Shown one piece after another: positions 56,786-64,000 of a stretch of DNA of 64,000 nucleotides. The notes below the pieces were generated by a model. That model did not search any database. It saw nothing but the letters and a program-made list of their open reading frames with translations, and was not told the origin of the DNA. This stretch comes from Hymenobacter sp. YIM 151858-1 (GTDB lineage Bacteria > Bacteroidota > Bacteroidia > Cytophagales > Hymenobacteraceae). The DNA lies in assembly GCF_025979705.1 (NCBI RefSeq), contig NZ_CP110136.1, forward strand, positions 3,348,001 through 3,412,000, read 5' to 3'. The first letter of the stretch is position 1. Each line of letters starts with the position of its first letter. Both the position numbers and the translations under genes were made by a program.

Positions 56786-58651
56786 ATGCTGACTCAGGAA
56801 TACGATGTGATTGTGGTAGGCGCCGGCCACGCCGGTTGCGAAGCAGCGGCGGCCGCGGCCAACCTAGGCTCGAAGGTGCTGCTCATCACGATGAACATGA
56901 ACACCATCGCGCAGATGTCGTGCAACCCGGCCATGGGCGGGGTGGCCAAAGGCCAGATCGTGCGCGAGGTGGACGCCCTAGGTGGCCAGAGCGGCATTAT
57001 CACCGACAAAACCATGATTCAGTTCCGGATGCTGAACCGCTCGAAGGGCCCCGCCATGTGGAGCCCGCGCGCGCAAAGCGACCGGATGCGTTTTGCCGAG
57101 GAGTGGCGCCTGACGCTGGAAGGCATTTCAAACGTTGATTTCTGGCAGGAAGCCGTAACTGGCCTGCTGGTAGAAGGCGACGTGTGCGTAGGCGTGCGCA
57201 CGCAGCTCGGCATCGAGTTCCGCTCGAAAACGGTGGTGCTCACGAACGGCACTTTCCTGAACGGCCTCATCCACATCGGCGAGAAACAGTTTGGGGGCGG
57301 CCGCGCCGCCGAAAGCAAGAGCACCGGCATTACGGAGCAGCTGCGCGACCTAGGGTTTGAAACCGGCCGCATGAAAACGGGCACGCCGCCCCGCGTGGAT
57401 GGCCGCTCGCTCGACTACGCGCGCATGGAAGAGCAGCCCGGCGACGAGGAGCCGAGCAAGTTCTCGTACCTCGATACGCCGCGCCTTGCCAAGCAGCGCC
57501 CCTGCTACATCACCTACACCAACGAGAAGGTGCACGAGATTCTGCGCACCGGCTTCGAGAAGTCGCCCATGTTCCAGGGCCGCATCAAGGGCCTGGGGCC
57601 GCGCTACTGCCCCTCGGTGGAGGACAAGATCAACCGCTTTGCCGACAAGGACCGCCACCAGATTTTTGTGGAGCCCGAAGGCTGGAGCACGGTGGAGGTG
57701 TACGTGAACGGCTTTAGCTCGTCGTTGCCCGAAGATGTGCAGTACAACGCCCTGCGCCAGATTGCCGGCTTCGAAAATGCGAAGATGTTCCGGCCCGGCT
57801 ACGCCATCGAGTATGACTTCTTCCCGCCCACGCAGCTGCACCTCACGCTCGAAACCAAGCCGGTGCGCAACCTTTACTTCGCGGGCCAGATTAACGGTAC
57901 CACCGGCTACGAGGAAGCTGCTTGCCAGGGCCTGATGGCCGGCATCAACGCCCACTTGCGGGTGCGCGAGCAGGAGCCGTTTGTGCTGCGCCGCTCCGAG
58001 GCCTACATCGGCGTGCTCATCGACGACCTGGTGAACAAGGGTACCGACGAGCCTTACCGCATGTTTACCTCGCGCGCCGAGCACCGCATTTTGCTGCGCC
58101 AGGACAACGCCGACCTGCGCCTCACGCCGCTGGCCCACAAGCTGGGCCTGGCTTCGGATGAGCGTATGCAGCGCGTGGAGCAAAAGCGCCGGCAAACCGC
58201 CGACGTGCTGGAGTACCTCAACAAGAAAGCCGTGGAGCCGGGCGAAATCAACGGGCTGCTGGTGGAGCTGGGCTCGGCCCCGATCAGCGAGAAAACCCGC
58301 GCCGTAAACCTGCTGCGCCGCCCGCAAATCGAGCTGGCCGATTTGCAGCGCGCCCTGCCCGAGCTAAACCAGTACCTAGGCACCTACGGAGCCGAGGCGC
58401 TGGAGCAGGCGAGCATTCACGTGAAATACGAGACCTACATCGAGAAGGAAAACCAGCAGGCCAAGCGCATGGGCGAGCTGGAAGACGTGCGCATTGTGGG
58501 CCGCCTCGACTACAAGCAAATGCCCGCGCTGTCGCACGAAGCCCGTGAAAAGCTGCTGCGCATTCAGCCCGAAACCATTGGGCAGGCCTCGCGCATCAGC
58601 GGCATCTCGCCGGCCGATATTTCGGTGCTGATGGTGTACCTCGGGAAGTAA
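56786..58651 (+). CDS. mnmG: tRNA uridine-5-carboxymethylaminomethyl modification enzyme MnmG (GidA)
   Basis: A 621-residue FAD protein: VIVVGAGHAGCEAAAAAANL at the start, MSCNPAMGGVAKGQIVREVD, GLGPRYCPSVEDKINRFADK and TGYEEAACQGLMAGINAHLR. With MnmE it makes (carboxymethyl)aminomethyl-U34 in tRNA. The ATG at 56786 is the family's usual start. In many bacteria this gene lies beside the replication origin; a DnaA-box-rich gap is 3 kb downstream here. It is followed by a repeat (family E). Confidence 0.97.
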   Translation: MLTQEYDVIVVGAGHAGCEAAAAAANLGSKVLLITMNMNTIAQMSCNPAMGGVAKGQIVREVDALGGQSGIITDKTMIQFRMLNRSKGPAMWSPRAQSDRMRFAEEWRLTLEGISNVDFWQEAVTGLLVEGDVCVGVRTQLGIEFRSKTVVLTNGTFLNGLIHIGEKQFGGGRAAESKSTGITEQLRDLGFETGRMKTGTPPRVDGRSLDYARMEEQPGDEEPSKFSYLDTPRLAKQRPCYITYTNEKVHEILRTGFEKSPMFQGRIKGLGPRYCPSVEDKINRFADKDRHQIFVEPEGWSTVEVYVNGFSSSLPEDVQYNALRQIAGFENAKMFRPGYAIEYDFFPPTQLHLTLETKPVRNLYFAGQINGTTGYEEAACQGLMAGINAHLRVREQEPFVLRRSEAYIGVLIDDLVNKGTDEPYRMFTSRAEHRILLRQDNADLRLTPLAHKLGLASDERMQRVEQKRRQTADVLEYLNKKAVEPGEINGLLVELGSAPISEKTRAVNLLRRPQIELADLQRALPELNQYLGTYGAEALEQASIHVKYETYIEKENQQAKRMGELEDVRIVGRLDYKQMPALSHEAREKLLRIQPETIGQASRISGISPADISVLMVYLGK

Positions 58652-58762
58652 TTAGCAATGCTGAATTATGAATTCTGAATTGCAGCTTTGCGACCTGATT
58701 TGCTGACGGGCGCCTGGACAGCTGACTAAATTCATAATTCAGCATTCATAATTCAGAATTAA
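58652..58762. repeat. Inverted AT-rich repeat (family E, GAATTATGAATTCTGAATTG)
   Basis: AATGCTGAATTATGAATTCTG (58657-58677) is mirrored by TTCATAATTCAGCATTCATA (58730-58749) and ATTCAGAATT. It fills the mnmG to methyltransferase gap. Unlike its neighbours it is AT-rich. Confidence 0.85.
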
Positions 58763-58769
58763 CCAAAGG

Positions 58770-59681
58770 GTGTCTTTAGAACGCGTAGAACAGTGCCCGG
58801 TGTGCGGGCAGAACGACTTTCGGCCGAAAATGACGGTGGAGGATTACTCCGTCAGCCACGAGCAGTTTACCATTGTGCAATGCACCAGTTGCACGTTGCT
58901 GCTCACCAACCCGCGCCCCGACGCGGCCAGCATCGGCCGCTACTACGAAAGCAACGACTACGTTTCGCACTCCGACACGCGCCAAGGGCTCATCAACCAA
59001 GTTTACCAGGTGGCGCGCTCGTTTACGCTGCGCCGCAAGGTGGCCCTCATCAACCGGTTTGCCAGCCGGCCCGGCCGCGTACTCGATTACGGCTGCGGCA
59101 CCGGCTATTTTTTGGCGGCTTGCCAGAAAGCCGGCTGGCAGGTTGCCGGCGTCGAGCCGAACGCTACGGCCCGGCAGCTGGCCGAGCAGCACACCGGCCA
59201 ACCCATCGGCACCGGCGACCTAGGGCAGCTGGCATCGGCCTCGTTTGATGTGATTACGCTGTGGCACGTGCTCGAGCATGTGCACGAGCTCAACGCCACG
59301 CTGGCCGAGCTGACGCGCCTGCTCAAACCCGACGGCGTGCTGGTTGTGGCCGTGCCCAACGCCGCCAGCCCCGATGCCCAGTACTACCGCGAGCAGTGGG
59401 CCGCCTACGATGTGCCCCGCCACTTGTACCACTTCACCGACAAAACCATCGGTCTGCTCTTCGGCAAGCACCAGCTGCAGCTGCGCCAAACCCTGCCGCT
59501 GCCGCTCGATGCGTATTACGTGAGCATGCTGAGCGAAAAATACCGCGCCGAGCGCGACGGCGGCCTGCTGGCGGCCGTAAAATCGGGCTACCAATCGAAC
59601 CGGCAGGCCAAGCAAAAAGGCGGGCAATACTCCAGCCTGATTTTCGTGGCGGGCAAAAACCACCAGGCCGGGCAAGCCTAG
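58770..59681 (+). CDS. Class I SAM-dependent methyltransferase with zinc-ribbon-like N-terminus
   Basis: A 303-residue protein starting at a GTG. An N-terminal pair of Cys motifs (EQCPVCGQNDF and IVQCTSCTLLLTNPRP) likely binds zinc. SAM motifs follow: RVLDYGCGTGYFLAACQKAG, NPTARQ-like VEPNATARQLAEQHT, FDVITLWHVLEHVHELNATL and LKPDGVLVVAVPNAASPDAQ. A helical C-terminal part (YRAERDGGLLAAVKSGYQSN) ends the protein. Such methyltransferases (Methyltransf_23, RfbT-like) modify sugars or lipids; the target is unknown. The stop TAG lies in a CCTAGG. Confidence 0.9.
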   Translation: MSLERVEQCPVCGQNDFRPKMTVEDYSVSHEQFTIVQCTSCTLLLTNPRPDAASIGRYYESNDYVSHSDTRQGLINQVYQVARSFTLRRKVALINRFASRPGRVLDYGCGTGYFLAACQKAGWQVAGVEPNATARQLAEQHTGQPIGTGDLGQLASASFDVITLWHVLEHVHELNATLAELTRLLKPDGVLVVAVPNAASPDAQYYREQWAAYDVPRHLYHFTDKTIGLLFGKHQLQLRQTLPLPLDAYYVSMLSEKYRAERDGGLLAAVKSGYQSNRQAKQKGGQYSSLIFVAGKNHQAGQA

Positions 59682-59966
59682 GTAGCCACGGCAGGGGAGG
59701 GGCTAGGGGGGGCGCCCACCCGGGCCCCTGGGTACTCTGGGGGCGTTGCCGGCCTGCCACCACCTAGGGCATAGTAGCGGGCCGGCTTGGGTGCTGCTCA
59801 AGCGCCCCGCAATCCGTTTGTATTTTCGCCCATCCGGCGGCGCCTGTGCGTACAAGCGCTGCCGGGCGGCCGTACTTAGCCCAAGGGTTGTGCGTTAGCT
59901 TCGGCGCGGGCAGCACGCTGCGGCAGGGCGGCCTGCCCGTGCGCCTTTATACTTCCCCGATTCTGC

Positions 59967-61586
59967 ATGTTCGTACGCCCTCATTTGCTGTTGTTGCTGC
60001 CGGTTGGGCTTTCGGTAGCGGGTTGCGCGGCCATCAGCCAGCCCGAAGGGGGCGCCCGCGACACCGTGGCGCCCAAATTCGTGAGCAGTTCGCCCAAAAA
60101 CGGCGCCACCAACGTGTCGCAGCAAAGCATTCGGCTGGAGTTTTCGGAGCCGGTGCAGCTGAAAGACCTCAGCAAAAACCTGATTATTACGCCTAGCCTG
60201 GCCGAGGGCAACGAGTACAAAGTTCGGGAGGAGCGCAATGCCGTGGAGCTGCGCTTCGAGAAGCCCCTCGACGAGAATACCACGTACGTGTTCAACTTCG
60301 GGGAGGCCGTAACCGACATTACCGAGAACAACAAGGCGGCCAATGTGGTGCTGGCCTTTAGCACCGGGGCGGCCCTCGACTCGGGCTCGGTAAGCGGTAC
60401 AGTGGTGCAGCTGCTCACGGGCCAACCCGAACCCGACGCCGTTATTGCCCTGTACCCCGCCCGCGACACGGCCGACATTCGCCGCACGCGGCCCTACTAC
60501 CTAGGGCGCTCCGATAAAAGCGGGGCCTTTCGGCTCAGCAACCTGCGCACCGACAGTTACCGGCTCTATGCCCTGATCGACCGAAACCAGAACACCCGCT
60601 ACGAAGAGCCCGAGCGCATTGCCTACCTGCCCCAACCCGTGCAGGTGCAGCCCCGGGCCGACTCCTTGCGGTTGTTTACGGTACGGCCCGATTCGCGCCG
60701 GCCGCTTATTCAGTCGCAACAACCGGGCGCGGCGCAATTCCGCATCGGCTACAACGAGGGCCTGCGCCAGCTTACGTTGGCGGCCCTGGGTGGGCAGCCC
60801 ACGCCCGAGCTTAACCAACTGGTTGCCCTGGCCGAAAAAGGCCGTTCGGGCGTGGTGTACCGCGCCGCCGCCGTGCCGCCCGGGCGTTACCTCGTGTCGG
60901 CCACCGACAGCGCCGGCAACGTGGGCGCCGATACGGTAAACGTGCGTTTTGAGGGGCAGGCTGCGCCGGTGCGCAAGGGCCCGCAGTACCAACTGCCCAA
61001 CAACCAACGCGAAACGCCGGCCACGGGGCAGCTGCGCCTGCAGTTCGCGGAGCCCTTGCGCCTGGCCACCAACAAGCCCTTTGCTACGCTGGTAGAAGAC
61101 TCGACCACGCGCCGCCCGTTGCGCGCCCCCGCCGACGGCCAGCTCAGCCCTGACCGCACCCAGCTCATCATCAACCTGAACACACGGGCGCGCCGCGCCA
61201 TTACGCTGGTGCCCGATAGCACGGCCATTACCGGGGTTTCGGGCCTGTCGTTGGGGCTGCGGCCGGTGCGTTTGCGCATCACCGAGCAAGCCAGCACCGG
61301 GAGCCTCTCGGGCACGGTGCAAACCACCGCCAAGCGCTACGAGCTGCAGCTGCTCGACGACAAATTTCAGCTGGTGGCCGCGCTGCAAAACCCGCGCACC
61401 TTCCGCTTCGATAACCTGGCCCCCGGCGACTACCGCCTGCGCGTGCTCGTGGATGCCAACAACGACGGCCGCTGGCTTGGCGGCGACCCGGCCCTGCGCC
61501 GCCCGGCCGAGCCGGTGTGGCTTTACCAGCAGCCCCTGAAGGTGCGCGCCAACTGGGAGGTCGAAGACATTCGCCTCAGCTTTTAG
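59967..61586 (+). CDS. Ig-like-domain lipoprotein (SpoIIE/BIG-type), envelope protein
   Basis: A 539-residue lipoprotein: signal LLLLLPVGLSVAGC with lipobox VAGC, then an N-terminal Ig-like (big_5) domain (DTVAPKFVSSSPKNGATNVS, QSIRLEFSEPVQLKDLSKNL, TYVFNFGEAVTDITENNKAA), carboxypeptidase-regulatory-like repeats (SGSVSGTVVQLLTGQPEPDA, FRLSNLRTDSYRLYALIDRN) and similar repeats to the end (YRLRVLVDANNDGRWLGGDP). It is a typical surface lipoprotein of Bacteroidota with no enzyme motif. The 59682-59966 gap before it is GC-rich with a CCTAGG at 59763 and nothing recognised. It ends at a terminator. Confidence 0.85.
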   Translation: MFVRPHLLLLLPVGLSVAGCAAISQPEGGARDTVAPKFVSSSPKNGATNVSQQSIRLEFSEPVQLKDLSKNLIITPSLAEGNEYKVREERNAVELRFEKPLDENTTYVFNFGEAVTDITENNKAANVVLAFSTGAALDSGSVSGTVVQLLTGQPEPDAVIALYPARDTADIRRTRPYYLGRSDKSGAFRLSNLRTDSYRLYALIDRNQNTRYEEPERIAYLPQPVQVQPRADSLRLFTVRPDSRRPLIQSQQPGAAQFRIGYNEGLRQLTLAALGGQPTPELNQLVALAEKGRSGVVYRAAAVPPGRYLVSATDSAGNVGADTVNVRFEGQAAPVRKGPQYQLPNNQRETPATGQLRLQFAEPLRLATNKPFATLVEDSTTRRPLRAPADGQLSPDRTQLIINLNTRARRAITLVPDSTAITGVSGLSLGLRPVRLRITEQASTGSLSGTVQTTAKRYELQLLDDKFQLVAALQNPRTFRFDNLAPGDYRLRVLVDANNDGRWLGGDPALRRPAEPVWLYQQPLKVRANWEVEDIRLSF

Positions 61587-61605
61587 CCCGCATGCTATGC
61601 ATGCC

Positions 61606-61636
61606 GCCCCGGTGCCCTAGGTGCCGGGGCTTTTTT
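61606..61636. terminator. Terminator hairpin after lipoprotein gene
   Basis: GCCCCGG pairs with CCGGGGC with a GGTGCC/GGTGCC-type inner part containing CCTAGG, followed by TTTTTT. Confidence 0.8.
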
Positions 61637-62198
61637 GTGCTGGGGCAGGGGCTCCGGAGATCATCTATATTCGCAGAAGTAACTATACACTGATTTTCAG
61701 CAGCATTGTTCGGGGCTGATATTCAGTTATCCACGAATCCACAGGCCATTGTGGACTACTCGGGCCTGTTCGCGGCGGCCCAAGCCCCACCGGGGGATAA
61801 GCCGTGGAAAACGACTGTATAACCGGTGGACACCGGTGGAGAACTTTCGGAAAAGTTTTTTTGGCATTTCGCACCCCGTACCACTGCCAAACCGGTGTGA
61901 ATAGCGGTGGACAACTTCCCCACGGTTTGGGCGCTATCCACTATGCACACCGGTGTTAATTCACAGGGCTGTGCACAATCCTGTGGATTGTCGAAAACAC
62001 CGTTAAGTATCTGGCAACAAGGCGAGTACTTTTAACATACCCTGTGGAAAGGCAGTGTATAAGTGCGTTCTTGTGCACATGTTATCAAGCCGTGTGCATA
62101 AGCCCCATTTTTATCCACTTATGCACCGCCCTAACAACTGAAGACAAAAAAGATTTTTAAAATTTTATTTAGTGAAAAGTTATTAGGCAGGTGGATAA
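61637..62198. other. AT-rich gap with DnaA-box-like sites, candidate replication origin
   Basis: This stretch has no good ORF and is far richer in A and T than the surroundings. DnaA-type 9-mers (TTATNCACA): exact TTATGCACA on the minus strand at 62093-62101; one-mismatch sites TTATCCACG 61727-61735, CTATGCACA 61941-61949, TTATCCACT 62111-62119, TTATGCACC 62119-62127 and TTATCCACC on minus at 62190-62198. Four ACCGGTG repeats (61822, 61832, 61891, 61949) are spaced within it. An AT-rich run AAAAAAGATTTTTAAAATTT lies at about 62146-62165. It is 3 kb after mnmG. An exact TTATCCACA at 63639-63647 lies further right. Origin function is inference; dnaA is not in the window. Confidence 0.45.
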
Positions 62199-62485
62199 GT
62201 TGGGCCGGCCGGAAAATGCCGCCGGAAGAAGTCGGCCCGAAAAAAAAGAGCGCCGCGGCTCGCGCCGGAAAAAGCCCGACCCGAAACCGGGGCGCCAGCG
62301 AAGGAAAGCCCGCCGCAGGTTCGGCTTCGCAAAAGGAACCCTGCCGCAGCTCGTGCGAAAACCCCGGCTCACCTAGGCGGCCGCGCCCCCGGCCCACACC
62401 AGCTGCCCGGCCACCTAGGGCCGTGGGCAAATCATTTGGGCGGCGGTTTTGCGTATACAGCCACTCATTGCTGCCGCACCGCCCT
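62199..62485. other. GC-rich leader before DUF4385 gene
   Basis: About 290 bases of very GC-rich sequence with two CCTAGG sites (62371, 62414). Open frames here have non-protein-like Arg/Pro/Lys composition. No promoter box or RNA was recognised. Confidence 0.4.
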
Positions 62486-62977
62486 ATGCCGTTCGATTAC
62501 ACCCTCGACTTTCGCCACGTCGATTTCCGCGCCCACCCCGAGCTGTACCGCGTGGGCAAGGGTGAGCAGGGCGTTTTGCTCGTGGAGCCCTATAAGAGCG
62601 AGATCCTGCCCTTCTGGCGCTTTCGTACACCGGCGGTAGCCCGCGAGTCGTCGGAAGCGATTTACGAGCTGTTTCTGGCGTATTTGGGCAAAGCCGATTT
62701 CGTGGGGGCCGACATGGCCCGGAAGTTTCTGCAGATGGGCTTTACCCGAGCCCGCCGCTACGCCAACCACCGCGGCGGCAAAAAGTACGACGGCCCCGTG
62801 CCCGACGATAAAAAAGGCCAAAGCGGGGCCCACGGCCGGGCCGAGCTGCCCCGCACCCCCGAAGACCCTGTGAAAGCCGAGGCCGCGGCCATCTTCAAAG
62901 CCAAATGGGACGAGGCCAAGCACCACCCCGAATACCTGCGCCAGAAAGCCGAGTTCGAGCAGCGCTACGGAAAATGA
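62486..62977 (+). CDS. DUF4385 family protein
   Basis: A 163-residue protein: MPFDYTLDFRHVDFRAHPEL, YRVGKGEQGVLLVEPYKSEI, LPFWRFRTPAVARESSEAIY, FVGADMARKFLQMGFTRARR and YANHRGGKKYDGPVPDDKKG, the usual DUF4385 conservation. The family appears in bacteria and phages with no known function; it may bind nucleic acid, judging from the basic C-terminal half (an inference). The ATG at 62486 is the conserved start. A family F repeat follows. Confidence 0.88.
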   Translation: MPFDYTLDFRHVDFRAHPELYRVGKGEQGVLLVEPYKSEILPFWRFRTPAVARESSEAIYELFLAYLGKADFVGADMARKFLQMGFTRARRYANHRGGKKYDGPVPDDKKGQSGAHGRAELPRTPEDPVKAEAAAIFKAKWDEAKHHPEYLRQKAEFEQRYGK

Positions 62978-63100
62978 GTTGTTAGTTGTCAGGTTCGGGT
63001 TGTTAGGTTGTGTATGTTCCGCCTCTCCACGGATGCCGCCAATAATTCACAACCGGCAACTCACCACTATCAACCGACAACTCGCAACTGACAACTGAAC
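62978..63100. repeat. Inverted repeat (family F, GTTGTTAGTTGTCAGGTTCG)
   Basis: GTTGTTAGTTGTCAGGTTCG (62979-62998) and GTTGTTAGGTTG pair with CAACCGGCAACTCACC and CAACCGACAACTCGCAACTG/ACAACTG (about 63050-63098). It fills the gap between the DUF4385 gene and the next small gene. Confidence 0.8.
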
Positions 63101-63151
63101 CCAACACCTACCTTTACCCCACTACCAACCCTTCAAACCTCCCTCCGCGAT

Positions 63152-63631
63152 ATGAATACGCTCCAACCCCGCAGCACCGAGGAAAACGAAATCGTGTTGG
63201 GCCAAGGCATGGGCCCGCTGAAGTTTGGCGCCAGCATGGACGAAGTGCGCGCCCTGATGGGTGAGCCCGAAGAAATCGAAGAGTCGGAAGACGACGACGA
63301 GTTTGAACACCAGGCCTGGAACTACCTCGAAGAAGGATACTCGCTGTACTTCGACCGCGAAGACGACTACCGCCTCTCCTGCATCGAAACCGACCACCCC
63401 GGCATGCGCCTCTACGGCGAGCCCATCCACAGCAAGTCGCTCGAGCACGTGCAGGAGCTGATGCGCCGCCACGGCCACGGTGCCGGCGAAATGGAAAAGG
63501 TGGATACCGGCGAAGTGCGCCTCTCGTACGAGAAGGAAATGATTGACTTATACTTTGATGAAGACGAGCTGCAGTTCGTGAACTTCGGCGTGTTCATCAA
63601 CGACGACCTGGAGGTGCAGTGGCCCGCCTAG
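63152..63631 (+). CDS. Conserved acidic cytoplasmic protein
   Basis: A 159-residue, strongly acidic protein: MNTLQPRSTEENEIVLGQGM, LKFGASMDEVRALMGEPEEI, EESEDDDEFEHQAWNYLEEG, YSLYFDREDDYRLSCIETDH and VQELMRRHGHGAGEMEKVDT. The middle (GASMDEVRALMGEPEEIEES...WNYLEEGYSLYFDRE) resembles the SmpA/OmlA-type pattern of small BAM-like domains, but there is no signal peptide. It is likely an uncharacterised family of Bacteroidota. Its stop TAG is in a CCTAGG site. Confidence 0.75.
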   Translation: MNTLQPRSTEENEIVLGQGMGPLKFGASMDEVRALMGEPEEIEESEDDDEFEHQAWNYLEEGYSLYFDREDDYRLSCIETDHPGMRLYGEPIHSKSLEHVQELMRRHGHGAGEMEKVDTGEVRLSYEKEMIDLYFDEDELQFVNFGVFINDDLEVQWPA

Positions 63632-63773
63632 GTGCTACTTATCCACAAAAACCGCGTTTTTGGGTGTTGATAAGTTGATAAGTATTTGAAAACAAAAGAT
63701 CAACGCCCCGAAACCAACGTTTTTTTAGCGAAGCGCGTACAAGCCTGCTTGGGCGCCGAGTAGCTGCCAAACA
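63632..63773. other. Gap with DnaA-box cluster
   Basis: Contains an exact TTATCCACA at 63639-63647 and a TGTTGATAA (one-mismatch, minus) at about 63665, followed by GTTGATAAGTATTTGAAAAC, an AT-rich tail. It may belong to the same candidate origin as 61637-62198. Confidence 0.4.
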
Positions 63774-63805
63774 AAAAGCCGCCCCGTTGCTGGGGCGGCT
63801 TTTTT
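63774..63805. terminator. Bidirectional terminator hairpin
   Basis: AAAAAGCCGCCCC pairs with GGGGCGGCTTTTT around GTTGCT, between the convergent small acidic gene and the phosphate transporter gene. Confidence 0.88.
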
Positions 63806-63831
63806 GTGCCTTTCGAAGAATACGGTTGCGC

Positions 63832-64000
63832 TTACAGCAGCGCCCGGAACAGCAGGAACAGCACGCCCGACAGCGCCATGGTTACGGGCAGCGTAAGCAC
63901 CCAAGCCAGCGCAATGTTGCGCACCATGCCGGGGTTCAGGTTTTTGATACCGCGGTTGGCCACCATGGAGCCCGCAATGGCCGACGACAGCACGTGCGTG
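63832..64000 (-). CDS. pit: Inorganic phosphate transporter (PiT family), C-terminal part
   Basis: The last 55 residues of a membrane transporter are visible before the window ends: THVLSSAIAGSMVANRGIKN, GMVRNIALAWVLTLPVTMAL and SGVLFLLFRALL at the stop. The motif THVLSSAIAGSM followed by NPGMVRNI and a final helix is the C-terminal end of PiT-type low-affinity phosphate permeases. The gene continues beyond base 64000. Confidence 0.8.
   Translation of the reverse strand, partial: THVLSSAIAGSMVANRGIKNLNPGMVRNIALAWVLTLPVTMALSGVLFLLFRALL

Overview
This 64 kb window is GC-rich chromosomal DNA of a Bacteroidota bacterium, most likely Hymenobacter or a close relative. Supporting signs are a type IX secretion/gliding pair (PorP/SprF-like plus GldJ-like), a carotenoid cluster (CrtD/CrtI-like plus CruF-like), TAnnTTTG promoter boxes typical of the phylum, and many Bacteroidota-specific families (DUF4175, DUF4382, DUF4385, four-helix-bundle S23-like proteins). 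No tRNA, rRNA, complete insertion sequence, prophage or CRISPR array was recognised. 

Layout: 1-7.5 kb holds the end of an alpha-glucan phosphorylase-like gene, a GDSL esterase lipoprotein, a thioredoxin and a small partner, the carotenoid operon with a TetR regulator, and an RlmI-type rRNA methyltransferase. 7-10.2 kb has an SRPBCC protein, a beta-barrel protein, an AT-rich gene for an ACP-like membrane protein, and a PLP-dependent alpha-oxoamine synthase. 10.2-17.4 kb reads leftward: rbfA, a membrane-associated methyltransferase, an S23-like gene, a LolC/E-like permease and a SNF2 helicase interrupted by an intein. 17.6-25.6 kb has a polytopic membrane protein, rpiB-tatC-glyA, a sigma-factor-like/anti-sigma-like/membrane/TPR fusion protein, a phosphoesterase and two small disordered proteins. 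25.7-41.7 kb is mostly housekeeping (pterin dehydratase, rsmI, lnt, IMPase, prfA, dgkA, kptA, DinB, nitroreductase, pirin and others). 41.8-50 kb is envelope biology (DUF4382 lipoprotein, giant AsmA, PorP/SprF, GldJ, ComF). 50-61.6 kb is a long rightward series (xth, DUF4175, RsbW-like kinase, ybeY, Ate/Bpt-like transferase, mnmG, methyltransferase, Ig-like lipoprotein). 61.6-62.2 kb is an AT-rich gap with DnaA-box-like sites, a possible replication origin about 3 kb past mnmG. The window ends in a PiT phosphate permease. 

Most unusual points: (1) the SNF2 intein carries the Trp-Cys-Thr signature of class 3 inteins, an intact-looking LAGLIDADG endonuclease, and sits inside the Walker A motif; (2) the palindrome CCTAGG recurs about 90 times, several-fold above a simple composition estimate, like a highly iterated palindrome; (3) about 17 gaps contain inverted, low-complexity repeat arms from several sequence families, and both S23-like genes lie inside such arms, resembling free-standing versions of 23S rRNA intervening sequences; (4) a sigma-70-like domain is fused to an anti-sigma-like segment, one membrane helix and TPR-like repeats; (5) several genes have the -7 promoter box within 4-9 bases of the start codon, implying leaderless mRNAs.
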